Origin: Parachlorella kessleri
Lineage: Eukaryota; Chlorophyta; Trebouxiophyceae; Chlorellales; Chlorellaceae
Length of the DNA: 64,000 nucleotides
Assembly: GCA_001598975.1 (NCBI GenBank)
Contig: BBXU01001149.1
Span: forward strand, 25,331 to 89,330
Reading direction: 5' to 3'
The translations under genes were made by a program, and so were the position numbers. Positions 1 to 12,800 of the stretch are shown here, piece after piece. The number at the start of each line of letters is the position of its first letter. Positions within the stretch are counted from its first letter, which is position 1. The notes below the pieces were generated by a model that was not told where the DNA came from, did not search any database, and was given only the letters and a program-made list of their open reading frames with translations.

Positions 1-2332
1 CATGTGGCGGGGCTTCTCGTTCAAGGACATGGCCAATCAGGTGAGCTGAGCAAGGAAGCCCCTGCTGCTGTTGTTCATGGTAAGTAGTGGCAATTTGGCT
101 GAAATGAGACTTCTCTGCAGAAATGAGCACCCGCCACACTGCTGTCTGACCCCTTCCTGTCACGTGCATTTCCATCTTCAATGTGCACATTGCGACCAAT
201 TGGGCTCTGACTCCCTGGGAGCATTGCGCTGGCGTGTGGCCTGAAGGTTGCCAAGTGCTAGCCCTGGCCTCGCCCAGGATACACAATATGTTGATTTTAT
301 TAATGATATTTGTTCAAGCGTGACTCATCGGGGTGTACCTGTGCTGTGCAGTGCTTTGGCAACATGCATGAGCAGGGCAAGGGCCGGCAGATGCCCATCC
401 ACTATGGCAGCCGCGAGCTCAACTTCCACACCATCTCCTCCCCCCTGGCCACACAGCTGCCCCATGCAGTGGGGGCGGCCTACTGCCTCAAGGTGAGGCT
501 TTATCATTAACCTCTCAGTACAGCTGCGTCGCATACCAGTGCGGATTAGGAACCTCCTGCATGGGAGGAGGCTCTGCCAGCATCGGACATTCCTGGTACC
601 GCAGTGCCCCACCACCGGACAAGTGACTGTTTTGGCCACTATGTGCGCGTCCGGTGGAGTGTTCTGGCTCGGAGAGGGCGTCTGACGAGTCTTGCTTGTA
701 GTTATGGTCCTTGATTATTTGCAGTGGCCCACTGACCTTGCATATGACTCACCCTGCATGTGCCCATAGTCTCGTGCCATCACGTCACTCCTGCAGCTGG
801 ACAAAAAGCCGGCCGTGTCGGCTGTTTACTTTGGGGAGGGTGCTGCCAGCGAGGGGGATTTCCATGCGGCCCTGAATTTTGCGGCCACCCTGGGCGCGCC
901 GGTGCTATTCATCTGCCGCAACAATGGGTGGGCAATCAGCACGCCTGCCACCGAGCAGTACAGAGGTGAGGGCGGCCCAGAAGGCCCGACGAGGTCGTCA
1001 TGCTGCGGTTGGGTGTCATGAGGTGTAGTGGTAACGCCGCTCACCAGGCTGGTGATGGTGGCCTCGGCTGGGGCACAGCCTTTGCTGGTTTTGGGAAGTG
1101 CTGCTGGTGGGACGTCTTTGTGTCATAAAGCGCAGCAGGCAGAGTTGGAGTGAGGTCTGTTTGAGTCAGTGGAAAACTGATGCCACCCTGTTGGATTGCA
1201 ACAGTGGGCCAGCCATTGTGACCGCCTTCAAGTCGCACAGTTCCTGCAACAATCCCAATCCTGCTGCTGTTTCACGCCCTCATGGCCCAGCTCTGCAGGC
1301 GACGGTATAGCGGGCCGTGGGCCATCCTACGGCATTGCCACCATACGGGTGGATGGGGGTGATGCCAGGGCCATGTACAATGCCACCGCTGAGGCGCGCG
1401 CTGTGGCGCTGCGGCAGCAGGCGCCAGTGCTGATAGAGGCCATGTCCTACCGCAGCGGCCACCACTCAACCTCTGATGACTCGTCAAGGTAGGCAAGCGT
1501 GCAAGTGTGATGTATGTGGTCCATTTGTTTGTTGTTAATACAGCACCAGGTGATGAAAGGCTTGGTGGCATACCCAGCTACCTGCTTAGGCACTTCACGA
1601 TGTGGTGTTTGTTCCCTACCTTGTATGAAGATGACAAAGCGGTGCTGCACAAGCATGGGACAGTCGCAATACAGGCAACCTTCCTGCCTTGGCATCTTTC
1701 CACTGATCACCTGGCTGCAGGCCTGCGCAGTTAGCTAGGTGCCTTCGGCAAGGGGGCACCTATCCCTCTGTTATTGCCATTTGTACCGCTCCCATGGTCC
1801 TGCGTACTGCCAGCAGGTACCGCGCCTCAGAGGAGATGCGTGCCTGGCGGGCCCGCGACCCCGTCAGCCGCTTCCAGCGCTGGCTGCTGGGTCAGGGGTG
1901 GTGGAGCGAAGCCCAGGACGCAGAGCTGCGCCAGGCCTGTCGGAAGGAGGTCAGTCGAGCGAGCGCAGAAGCTAGCACGCGCCTGAGCAGCACATGCACC
2001 TGCACTCGCATGTGCTTCACCTTGCATTAACCCTCGGTGGTATGGGCTCTACTTGCACAGATGTACTGCCTGTCATCTCCCTGCAGTTGCCGGTCCTTGG
2101 GCCCTTGCGACCTTGTGCCCTGATTCTGGGATGCACCGGTCAAGCCTGCTGTGTATTGCAGGTTATCAAGGCGCTCCAGACTGCCCAGGAGGCACCTAAG
2201 GCTCCACTGTCTGATCTTTTCACAGACGTATATGACGAGCTGCCCCCCCATCTAGTTGAGCAGCGGGCAGAGCTGTTTGATTTTGTGGCGCGGCACCCGG
2301 ATGTGTGCCCCGCTGACATCCCAGTCAAATGA
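1..2332 (+). CDS. BCKDHA: Branched-chain 2-oxoacid dehydrogenase E1 alpha subunit (3' part)
   Basis: This is the thiamine-diphosphate-dependent decarboxylase subunit of the mitochondrial complex that degrades Leu, Ile and Val. The gene enters from outside the window, so the N-terminus and targeting peptide are missing. Exons are 1-40, 352-492, 797-965, 1299-1488, 1817-1949 and 2162-2332; all introns are GT-AG and the phases agree. Family landmarks appear in order: [25 protein letters not shown], the TPP-binding block [10 protein letters not shown]...NNGWAIST, and the kinase-target loop [14 protein letters not shown] across the exon 4/5 junction, which suggests phosphorylation control is conserved. 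The tail VARHPDVCP...PVK ends at TGA 2330-2332. A copy of a dispersed 60-bp repeat sits in the first visible intron. The loop distinguishes it from pyruvate dehydrogenase E1 alpha. Confidence 0.95.
125..180 (+). repeat. Dispersed ~60-bp repeat, copy 1
   Basis: Contains the core CACTGCTGTCTGACCCCTTC followed by a CACGTGCATTTCC tail. It lies in an intron of the E1 alpha gene. The same core recurs near 21525, 37929, 48491, 53191, 62177 and 62442, and inverted at 63980. Confidence 0.85.
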
Positions 2333-2912
2333 GCTGCCAGCTGCTCTGCGGTGCGCCAGCTTGATCGGGGAGCCTACCAGCGTCGGTATTCTGTGTAGTT
2401 TATCGCAAGGGCGTAACGCCATCTGAAGCCGCAGTTTCCTAGGACTGGTTTGAAGGGATCCTGCCACTGTCTTTCTGCCCAGTGGGATCAGGATGCCAAG
2501 GTCAGACATGATGTAGGTTGGGAAATCTTTTGTCAGCAGGGTGCTTAACGGCCTCGGTGAAGGTGGTTGAGCACATTTAGCTAAGGTTGCTGTTCCCTTC
2601 CTGTTACAGTCCAACAGGTTAAGATTACGCCCTGCATGCATCCTGGTAAGGAAGTATAGCTTTGTAGCATGGGGAGGAACAAGTCAGACGGTTACTCTGC
2701 CCAGTTTGTCGGACATGCTACTCATATGGTTCTATTAGGCAATTTAGGTAGGCTTGTCTGCTCAATTTACTGGTAGACGAGCTGCCATATGGTGTCGAAG
2801 TACTGAGCACATGCCTAATGATGGCTCGTCTGACAAACAAATGGGGAAATGGCGGGAAGCCAGCTGCTGCCCATAAAATAGTGAACCGGCCTTTTGGAAA
2901 TTACACCCAACA
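2333..2912. other. Intergenic, E1 alpha to expansin
   Basis: Holds the 3' UTR of the upstream gene and the promoter of the expansin. I see no coding potential, no exact TGTAA signal and no obvious repeat. Confidence 0.6.
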
Positions 2913-5564
2913 ATGCGTGCCTCCATTAGCCTTCTGGGCTGCTTAGTTGCTCTGATAGGATGCCAGCTAGCTGCGGCACAAGGAGCTTGGCGCGTGGGAC
3001 GAGCTACGTACTATGGTGAGCTAAGCTTTGGTCGTCCCTGAGAAACCAAAAGCGCAGCAAGTGGCTTCTAACCGTGGATTTACAAGCCCTATCCTGCAGC
3101 ATAGCAGCACAGTGACGACTGCAGCAGGCAGAACTTCACTGTTGCTTACCAAACTGCAGGCACGGACGCATGGTCCATCCACCAAGGCAGCTGCCACTAT
3201 AATTATCTCTGGTAAGTATGGTGTGACATGGCAAGCCATCCTGCAATTGCATGCATGCTGCTGCATGCCTGTCCAAGCCCACAGGCCTATGTTATTCTGT
3301 GAAGAGCATGCCAGCATGGATCCATGTTTTGTCTAAACACTGCCGTGCAGGCCCGATGAGCCGATAGGTTGGGACGTGGCCGCCATATCTGACACCAACT
3401 TTGCCTACATAGGCAGCTGTGGGTGAGACTAGTGTGCGACACTGCCCTCTCCTAAAGTGCTGCCGCTGCCGCTGTCCAGCAGTGCCTGCAGCAATTGACC
3501 TCAAACAGCTTTGCGCAAGCATGTGTGAGCAGGCGGTGCTATGAGGTCCGTTGCAATCCTTCGGCTTTCAAAGACGGTTACGGCGAGCCCCTTGATCGTA
3601 TTTCCGTTTGCTACAACCCCAAAGCCTCAGTCGTAGTGCGCATCACTGACACCTGGTGGGTTTAACGCTGGGGTGCAGCGGCTCAGCATGGGAAGTGGAG
3701 CTTCGTTATGCCAAACCCTTGTTAGGCATATGGCCCGGTGCAGTGTTCAAAGGATTTAAAAGGACCACGCCTGATGCCCTGGCAGGACCTTGCAATGTGA
3801 TCCGATCCATCGTTGTGTTACTCTGCAGCCCCTGCGTATATGCTACCAACGCTTACAGTAACAAGCGCTGGTGAGTGTCGGTTGCTGCATGGCGTCACCT
3901 TGTCTCTTCCTCGATGCAGCAGGAGTTGCATGCTGCGCACATGTTGCAGTGGGTTGGCTGAGGAGCGGCCATGACATTTGCCAGCAAAGACCTTCTGTGA
4001 CGAGGACACCAAGTGCATTGTCAAGAAGCTCCTGCTGGGGCTGGACATTGTCTGCTGCAGGTGCTGTGGGGACATGGAACACCTGGACATGTCCGTCTGG
4101 GCGTTTGAGAAGGCAAGGCCCCCACACTACATGGAGGAGTGCATTAAGTGCTGGGTGAAACGCGAGAGGCCAGACACCTGAGCATGACCCCAAGCAGTCT
4201 AGTGAGGCAAACCCACTTGCCTCAGTTGCCTCGGTAATCCCATCTGTGTCTTCCCTTGCTGGTGCAGCTGGCGGATAAGAAGTGGGGTGTCATCGGCATC
4301 CAATACCGCCCTGTGCCCTGCAAGTACACACCAGACGTGGTGGCGCCGCCACCGTCGTACCCTTTCCCTGGACAGGCACCCCCTGCTGGTGCAAAGAAGG
4401 TCAACCGTGGCTGGGACTGGACAGACTTGGGAGACAGCTCAAGTGAGTCGCTGCATGTGTGCCTGGATAGCTCGCTGACTGGCCTGACTGTGTTGTTGTG
4501 TGGGAGCGCCACAGGCGTGATTGTAGCCAGAGAGGGCGCCTTTTGAATCCTATAACTTGACTGCCCCTCGCAGTGAGTGTCCAGTGGTCCTCTGTACCCC
4601 ACGACATTTACGTGAACGGCCTGAAGCAGGGCTGGGTTCTATGCAGTTCCAATGCCAGCACCTACAATACCAGCTCAGAGCTGGGACTCCGAGGAGGCGC
4701 AAATGCGGTGAGTCCTTAGCCCCAGAGCTTGCGGACCCACTGCTTCTGTGCTTTTCAGAAACGCCAGTCGGGGCACAGAATTGACTCTACAGAGTTGGCC
4801 AGCTTTGCCCGCCAGCACAGACCACCCTACTGCTCCCCCCTATACCCTTTCTCTGCTGTTGGGCAGGTATGCACAAGCCTGGACACCAATGGCTACCTGG
4901 ACTTTTCAAGCACAGCCGCCAAGGCTTTTGTGGGTGCTGCCCTGCTGGAGCTGTGGGTTCACAAAGAGGAGCCTTTTGACTTCACGCCAGCAGTCAAGCT
5001 GCAGCTGCTGTCTGCCAAGGTGGGCATGGCCGGTGTTGGGTACCGGAGGCTACAGCTGCCCACCATGTTCCTTGACTGCCTTGTGCCTTGCTACAAGAAT
5101 AGGCGTCTCGGCCTGGGTTGAGGCAAGAAGTTCTGCAGGGTTCATACTGGACACAGTTGCTGGCGGATATCACTGGCGGCAGATGCAGATGCACCCGTCA
5201 CCACTACTAGCCAACTATGCGACACCTTGCAATGCCTTTGCCTGCTCAAGTTTGTCTTGCCAACATCCTGGCCCACCATGGTCATATGCCCTTTGTGCAG
5301 GGTCCGACACTCTGCCGCAGCTTGGCGCTCGCTGATGCAAGTCCAGCCGGCACGACCCAGAATGCCGGGTGGGCTCGATTCGTGATTGACATAGCCTCAA
5401 ACTTCCCAGATACCTGTTCGGCTTCTAGTAACACTACCTTTGCTGGATGTTCTGGCACCCCAGCAGAGAAAATCACCGGCTTGAGGGTTGCCAACATCTT
5501 GGGGTCAGAGCAGGTGGTGTGCCTTGATGGCTTGAGGCTGCTGAGCAATGTGGCTTCCAACTAG
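2913..5564 (+). CDS. Expansin-like secreted cell-wall protein
   Basis: Expansins loosen cell-wall polysaccharide non-hydrolytically. Ten exons (2913-3015, 3160-3211, 3351-3422, 3533-3655, 3829-3870, 4061-4112, 4268-4442, 4574-4707, 4867-5019, 5301-5564) give 389 residues. A signal peptide (about 1-23, MRASISLLGCLVALIGC) leads into a GH45-like double-psi-beta-barrel domain: RATYYG, SCGRCYEVRC, TDTCPCVYATNAYSNKRW, then HLDMSVWAFEK, which matches the family's HFD motif with its conserved Asp, and WGVIGIQYRPVPC. A proline-rich stretch and a C-terminal CBM63-like half follow, less conserved and extended. Intron 6 has a GC donor (GAGAAG|GCAAGG). The start is the only ATG giving a signal peptide. 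Alternative labels are expansin-like or endoglucanase-like, but the paired blocks favour expansin. Confidence 0.9.
4113..4267 (+). other. GC-AG intron in the expansin gene
   Basis: Exon 6 ends GAGAAG and is followed by GCAAGG; the acceptor is GGTGCAG. The joined reading FEK|LADKKWGVIG reproduces the conserved expansin block, so the non-canonical donor is well supported. Confidence 0.85.
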
Positions 5565-5650
5565 TCAAACAGCGACTGTGTCACATGTATTCCTTGTCGT
5601 CTATGTGAAACCAAATCTTTCATGACTTAATTTCTAGATTGTTCAGATAC

Positions 5651-5741
5651 CTCCTTAGTGCATCACTGATTAGCCTAACACTGTACTACTTGCCTAGTGC
5701 TTCATCTATTAGCCTAGCCCTGTACTACTTGCCTACTGCGG
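5651..5741 (+). repeat. Two direct repeats of ~42 bp
   Basis: Two adjacent copies share ATTAGCCTA...CTGTACTACTTGCCTA with a few differences. They lie between the converging 3' ends of the expansin and DRC4 genes. No function is apparent. Confidence 0.85.
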
Positions 5742-5818
5742 ATTGTTTTGCACCTGCTTTGAGGGAATAGATAGCCCCTTTCTACTTGGAAGTACAGCAC
5801 CCGACCAATGTGACACTG

Positions 5819-8800
5819 CTACTTGGTAATCGTCTCTGAAATCCTCAACCGAAGTAAACTACCCAGCTTGCATGCCACTATGCCACCCCCATCTGGCTGT
5901 GGACAGCTGGGATCATACTGGCCCCAATCGCCCCTGCTGCAGCATTCTCCGCTGCGGCGGCTGCCAGGGCCAACTTGGACTCCAACCTGCTTAGTGCTCC
6001 CAAGCCGGTTCCTGCTTGCAACGCATGTATCTAAGACATAAGCCTGGTTGTAGAACATCAAGCGTACACTGCCTGCCACGCATGTCAGCACAGACAGTGC
6101 TCCTGTGTATGCACATGTATCGCAAACAGTAGCACAATCTGTTGTGGCCTCCACCACAACCGACCCACCTGCAGCCGCCTCCTTGGCCTGCAACTCAGCC
6201 AGGTGCTGCAAGATGGTCCCGGGCAGGTCGTCTTCCAAAATATCCATATCCTGGTCCGGAAGCGGGGTGTTCAGGGCAGTGCTGAGCAAGGAGTCCAGGC
6301 TGGGGGCTGCCCCTATGTCTGCAGGGTGGGCGGCAGTGTTGCCCAACGCAGGGCTGTTTGCTGTGACACCAGGCAGTGCAGCAGTGGCTTCCCGACTCCC
6401 AGGTGGCACCGAGCCGCCTGCTGTGGTCCGCCTTCCAGTGGCTGCTGCTGTAGATGGCACAGCCGACTGAGCCCTCGAGCCAGAGCCGCGGCCTGCTAGG
6501 CTGGGACGCTTGCTAGGCGACAAGGGGTTCTGCAAGGCTGCCTGCGCACCAAGTTGTATCGATTGATGAGTCTTGCTCTTTGCATGAGGGGAAACAGACC
6601 TATGAGGCACACCGCTGTGAGCAATTTTCCGAATCTTCCCCGCAGCAGGCCCGGGTGTTCCCACCTGCCAGACTAATTAAGTAACTACAAACGGGCCAGT
6701 CAACTGCAATTGAACGCACTACCTTGAAGACCCGCACCACAAGCAGCATTGACCAGCAAACTACAAAACCCAGGTTTCCAGTGACCACTCACCGCCAGCT
6801 GCGTGTCCCTCCGATTGAGCTCCCCGCCCAGTGCCTCGATCTTCTTCTCCAAAACCACCGCCTTGAGTGAGCTGCGCTGCTGCACTTGCATTACAGCTGC
6901 CTGGAACCGCGCGGCCAGGTCATCCCTCTCCCGCTGCACTACGTCCAGCCGCTGCTGCAGCACCTCATTCTCCCATTCCAGCGCCCGGCACCGCTTCTCG
7001 CTGGTCACCAGCCGGCTCTTGGTTGATTCGAGCATGCCACGGTTACGCTCCGCAGTTGCCACGGCCTGGCGCAGGGATTCTACCTCTTGCACTGCCTGCA
7101 AGCAGCATGGTCATAGGTTCCCCTGGGTGTGCTGGAGGGAGGACTTAAACCTGCCCGCTACATACCCACAGGCCGCACCTTGGAAAGGGGTTCGGTCAGG
7201 CGCTTGTTCTCGCGTGCAACGTCATGCATCAGCTTTTCATTCTTCACTTCGCTGCGCTTGAGCTCTGCAATCTCCTCCTGCTTGCCAGAATGGGATAGCA
7301 CTAGTGCTGCTTTGAGGGTTGAGCAGGGACACCGTCGAGTGGCGGACAATCAACATGTGAAAATGCCTCCTGCTGGGGAGATCCAAGGGGTTAGGTTCTA
7401 GGTAGGGTGAGGGCATGCTGGAATCTTGGCGTTACCTTGAGAGTCTTGATGAGGTCAAGGTTAGCATGGGTAATCTCATTATAGTAAGCCTTCATGTCAC
7501 GGAAAGCCTGCGAGGGTGGGAGGGGAGGCCTTTCTGCAAATGACTACCAGAGTACCCGCGCCTAGCACCTGCCAAGTGTGATAGTCCCAGGCATGCGCAC
7601 CCTTTCCCTCACAATGCTGGTCAGATGAGCGGTTGGTGATGCCATGCGCACCTTTTCATGGGTCAACATGAGGTTCTGGATGTGGGCATTTTTTGATTCC
7701 TCCACTTCGTACACCTCTGCAACATTGCTGACCATATCAGACGCATAAGCTTGCTGAGGCTCAGGTGCCTACATACCCTTGTCATATGTGAGATCAGGCA
7801 GACCAGCATCTCTGCACCTCACTGCAGAGAGACCCGCTAGCTGCAGCCAACATGATAAGCGGGGCATGGCTGATGAGGTAAGCCTCGGCATCCCGATCAC
7901 GCTCCTCAGATTCCAGGGTCACCTGAGGCATAGCGCATCTCCAGAGCCTCCTGCAGCTCCTTGAGTTGTGCCTCGTACTTCTGCTGGATCTGCCGAGCCT
8001 GCTTGTAGGCACACCGTACCCCACTTCACCCCAGTGTCCATTCAGCCCGGTGCACAACTTGTCAAGAACACCAGGGAATGTATCAGGCATTGGCCAAGGT
8101 CCACTTTGCTGCGTGGTCATATATCCCAGGTTCAAGCAACGGCCCGTCTCCTTCCTCTGCTCCCAGCCAGGCAAGCAGCTTGCCTGCAATTCAAAATCCT
8201 GCCGCAACTTGGACACTTCCTTGGCATTCTCAAGCCGGAACTGCTTCAGCAGCTCCACCCCAGACAGCTCCTGCTCCTTGATGTGCTGCCGCAGACGGCG
8301 CTTATCGTCAGCCAGCTCCGCCTCCTGCAGTGCCACAGTGCCCAGAAAAGTTCTTTCAAGTGACTCTTACTTCAGAACTGGACTTTGTAGAGGTGCCAGC
8401 CAGCATACGTTTCTGTTTCTGTTGAGAAGATAGACAAATGCATATATACCTTGCCAAAATGCCCACCCCTGCTCCGCTATAATCCCAGCCATTGCACTAT
8501 TCACCAGCCCTGCTTGCCTGCCGAGCAAAGCTGTCCTGCTGTTGCTTCAGTGCCACCTCCGCATCTGCCTTAAGCTTGGCTATGTGGTTTTGGTGCTCAT
8601 AGAGGAGGTGCTTAACTTTCTGGCGGTATACCTGCAAGGGTGGTGGAATTGGTTTAAAGCTTGTGATGTGGGTACCTAACACAATGGCTGAAGGTTGATT
8701 AGATCAAACAGCAGCCCCAGGGCCAAATCTCTCAGCAGTCACCCGATTGGATATGAAGGGGCTGCTGACCCTCCTGAAGCCCAGTATCCACACAGGGCTG

Positions 8801-9456
8801 TAGTGGAGTAGTCAGGATGCCCAGCGACCTGGTCCACCCACTTTAAGCTCCACTGCGTGCTTATCCTGCAGCTCCTCCATATCCCGATCCTTAATGCGCA
8901 GCTCTGCCCGCTTGTCATCCAGGTCACGCTTAGTGATATCCCAGAAGGAGGTGATCTTGTCCTGCAGCCACACCGTGGGAGTCACGCTGCCGTTGCCCTC
9001 CTGGCAACATTTCGCACCAGTTGGTGCGCATCACCCCAGCAGAACTTGCTGCCGGATCAGGTGAAGCAAGAGCAGTGCTGCCAGCAAACCGAGTCCGCGA
9101 CTGGCACTGGAGGGCGCAACACCCTGTCACCATCTGCCAGCCGTCTTGACCCTCACCCTCTCCAGCTGAAGCAGGTTTCGAGACTGTTCCTCCTTTTGCT
9201 TCTCCTTATCCAACTGCTCCAGCTTCTTAGCAAGCTCATTATTGGCAGCCTCGGCCGCTGCTGCAGCAGATGCAGTCCCGGGCTTGCTCCCAGCGCCCTT
9301 AGCGCTCTTGGGCCGGGCATCGGCCTTGCCCTTCTTCGCAGAGTCCTGTGGTGGGAACCCGAACCAATAAGACCAGCGGTTGGCTAGAAAGGCCAGGCAG
9401 GGGACGGTGCTTGGGCCGGCTGGGCCCCCTACCTTAGATGCGGACTTGGGCGGCAT
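5819..9456 (-). CDS. DRC4: Dynein regulatory complex subunit 4 (GAS8/PF2-like)
   Basis: DRC4 is a coiled-coil subunit of the nexin link that controls axonemal dynein in motile cilia. Exons in transcript order are 9433-9456, 9157-9345, 8842-8961, 8518-8631, 8184-8324, 7923-7998, 7652-7716, 7436-7507, 7179-7277, 6793-7095 and 5819-6664. The start MPPKSASK resembles the family. Diagnostic blocks are ITSFWDITKRDLDDKRAELR, VYRQKVKHLLYEHQNHIAKL, AYYNEITHANLDLIKTLK and ENKRLTEPLSK, ending in LEWENEVLQQRLDVVQRERD. Introns 4 and 5 both have CAG|GCAAGC donors. The last exon adds about 280 low-complexity Ser/Pro/Ala residues with no family counterpart; the usual DRC4 C-terminus was not found and an unrecognised intron there is possible. 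Confidence 0.9.
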
Positions 9457-9826
9457 GTCTCTTAATATGTGATAAGCGTGGAGACGATGGGAAGTAGTAG
9501 ACGGATATAAAGAGTGGGGATGCCTAGGCGCGGGCGCGGAATATTTGGGCTAGAATTAGTCAGCATCAAGGGGGGGGGGGGGGGTACTGCTTGGATGGCA
9601 CTGACTGCTGATTACAGAGGTGCGGCCTCCCAATCCCAATCTTGACGCCAACAGAATGCTAAGAGTCAGCAGTTGTGAGCTCCACAGCACAAGAACACCC
9701 AACGAGCTCAACTGGACCGGCACACTTAAAGCAACTGCACTGTTGCTGCTCTGCACCGCTACTCTTCAAGGCACCTACGGCGGCCGCCTCCTGCTCCCCG
9801 CCCCGCCTGCTGCCACCGCCCCTGCT
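9457..9826. other. Intergenic: RPN5 3' UTR and DRC4 promoter
   Basis: Both flanking genes run on the minus strand. The segment holds the RPN5 3' UTR with a TGTAA signal and the DRC4 upstream region, which includes a run of 15 G at 9570-9584. No coding exon is visible. Confidence 0.7.
9612..9616 (-). terminator. TGTAA poly(A) signal of RPN5
   Basis: TTACA on the plus strand reads TGTAA on the minus strand, about 210 nt past the RPN5 stop. This is the chlorophyte-type polyadenylation signal. Confidence 0.6.
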
Positions 9827-12800
9827 TCAGAGCGTGACCTTGTGAATCATGGACTCCTTCTGTATCTGCTGGCAGGTTTTCTCTACCGTCTCTAGCAGCT
9901 TGGCGATGCTGCGGCTCCACTTGTTCAACGCCTCAACGGGTCCTGCACGGTGGCTAAACCTGCAGGCAGGCACATGCCAGTAGCTCTAAAGAACCTTCCA
10001 ATTTGGTTCCAAGTGTGAGCACCATGGATACAGTACTTATACCTCGCAACAATTGTAGCAGTACAGGTGCGCGTTGTATGCCTGCCATATGTTCTTTCCA
10101 CAATATGCCAAAGATTACTGGCGTAGCCGCTGCCCTGCCAACACCGTTGGCCAAGACTTGAAACGGGGCAACAGCCGAAGGTCCCCAGCACTTGCACCGG
10201 CCCCACCTGACAACGCCTGCAGGTCGGTCGATTTTGGCCTCTAGGGCCTTGCCCACCACCATCTCCGACAGCTGCTTCTCAGCCTGTATGACACACAGAG
10301 ATTTAGTGGACTTTCAGCCAAAAGGTGCGGCCATAAAGCAGTGCCTGACAGGGGATTCTGCATGCTCAACCGAGGGTTGCCTCCTGCCTCCTATATACTG
10401 CACAGCTCCTTCCTGGCGCACCTAGCCAAATACACACCAACGCACAGCAAAGGAGAACCTGCCTAATCCAACCTCAATGTGTCACCCCAACACACTCCCA
10501 CCGACCTCGTCTTGTGTGAGGTCCAGGATTTGGCCCAGCCGCTGCATAGTGATCCGGCGATAATACCTGCAAGTGTCACACAAGCAGTGCCATGGCGCAG
10601 CGTCATGCTATGGCCACCCAGGCAATACATCGACATTTAATGCAATCTTTGAGAGGACACCACCAAAGTGCATAACGAGAAGTTAAATGGAAGACCAACC
10701 CGAGTACCCTGCTGCATAAGGTATCACTGCTGAGCACCTTATCCTTGCTATCCTTGCACAGGGGCGCAACTTGCAGTCTGGTCTGGTTTCACCTTGCAGC
10801 GTATTGCCACTGGCACCCTCTGGCCCTGCTAACACAGACAGAAACGCCAGAAATGTGGGTAGGGGAGGTGCCTACTCACTTGCTCACAACCAGGATGTTG
10901 TGCTCAATGACTCGCAGCTTGAAGTCGTCCCGCCGCCGCTGGCCGTCCTCCCCGGCGAAAATGTCGGCATGCGCGTCCATCTCGCCCGCATACTGCCCGC
11001 TGATAGCGCTCCACCACACGACCTGCGGGAAGCAGGGTTGATTGGCGTAGAGTTCAAGACTCCTAAGACCTACCTGGTTACTAAGTAGCAAGTAGGCAGA
11101 GGAGAGCAGGTCCAGTTTGCGGTAAAAAACATACAGAGGACATCACCTACAGGTGCTCGCCGACCAATGATCCCAAGAAGGACGGCCTTCAAGGGTGTGG
11201 CATTCCTGGCTTGGGCTTGGGGTTCATCCCTCACAAGTGCAACACCGCAAAGCGCAGCAGCTCAGCCGCGTGCAGATACCACTGTGCATCTTACTGCGCC
11301 ACGCCCACCTCCTTGTTATCAAACTGCTGCAGCAGCTCCTTGTAGGGCTTGAGCTCGTCCAAGCGCTTGTCAGCCAGCGTGTTGGTTAGAAGCGTAATCT
11401 GGTGGGAGTCGGTGGGCGCGAGCACCACGTACCAGCAGATCTTTTGCAGCACCTGTGCCAGCAATGGGCACATGACGGGATAAGCCCACCAAAGTCAGTA
11501 TCCGAGGTAGTGGAAGTCGGATAAAGCCAGCGCCACATACTACTAGAGCTTCCACAAGACTTCCAACGGCAAGTGAGACAGCACTCTTGTGAGCTGTGCT
11601 CTGCCACAATGTGCTAGCAGGTCCCCATGCAAGGGCATTGTAGTCCAGTGGGTAGGGCGCTTCGCCTAGACAGCAACCTGCCCAGTAGCAGATAGGGCTA
11701 ACAAAAGTAGTATGGAGTAATGATATCAAGCAGCACGGCACCACCCTCCTTCCAGCGGCCAGCACCCTACTCGCCAGAGCTGTCTGGTGACCTGCCTGCC
11801 CAGCAACACTTGCTCCATACATGAAAGTAGAGTTGTACTGAAAAGGTGAGGCACCAACCTCCTTCCAGCGGCCCATGTAATGGTGGGCCGAGGGTGTCCG
11901 GGCACTGCGCAGCAGCAGCCGTGACTAACAGAAACTAGTTTGGCGGATGGAGCACTGAGGCACCCACCTCCTTCCCGCGGCCGGCGTCCTGCTGGCTGTG
12001 ACCTGGCTAAACAGTTGCTCCAAGTAGGAAAAGAGTGCTAAAATGTGTGAGGCCCCCACCTCCTTCCAGCGGCCGGCGTCCTGCTGGACCGAGGGCGTCT
12101 CGTACACTGCCCGGTAGCAGCGGCAGATCTCCAGGTAGTCGTGCATGTGGGAGTAGTACCGAATCATTGCCGCGTAGTACTGCAGCTTGAGCTCCTCAAG
12201 GGAGGGGGTGCCCTGCACGCAGTGAAAGGGTGACTAATGAGTAGCGCATGGAGGCGTAGTACCGGATCATGGCCGCGTAGTACTGCAGCTTGAGCTCCTC
12301 AAGGGAGGGGGTGCCCTGCACGCAGCAACAGGGTTGGCGTGTGAAGGCAGAGCAGCGGATGATGATGACCCGGTACTGCAGCTGGAGCTCATCCAAGGAG
12401 GACTCTTTGTGGCTAGGCAGCGGAGCCAGCAAAACCGGGCTCCCCCTCCTGCGAGCCCCTTCTTCTCTATTCATCTGCAGCCAGTCATGACTCACCTCCT
12501 CGGGCGCCTCGATAGCAGTGCCCTCAATGCCGATCTCCCCTTCCTGCTCACCCTTCTTCTTCTGCTCAGCGAATGCACGCGGGCTGATCTTCTTGGACAA
12601 GATCTGCGCAGCGCGATACCCAGGGGAGTGAGGGAGGAGTCAAGCTGGCTGGTTGGCAAGTGTAGGCTGCTGCGGCAGAACTTTGATGGACCGCAAGACT
12701 TGTGATGGGGTGTATCAAAGGGCTGCTGCTGGGCATCACAACCACTAATATGGTCCGGGCTTGGGTGCACACATGGTCCCTGCTGTGCCATCATAAGCCT

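Noticed and set aside
5823..6499. Plus-strand frames opposite the DRC4 last exon
   Set aside because: Shadows of the low-complexity minus-strand exon with no supported product.
11641..11710. tRNA-like D-arm (TAGTCCAGTGGGTAGGGCGC) in an RPN5 intron
   Set aside because: No matching anticodon stem, T arm or acceptor stem follows, so it is not a tRNA; at most a chance or SINE-like fragment.
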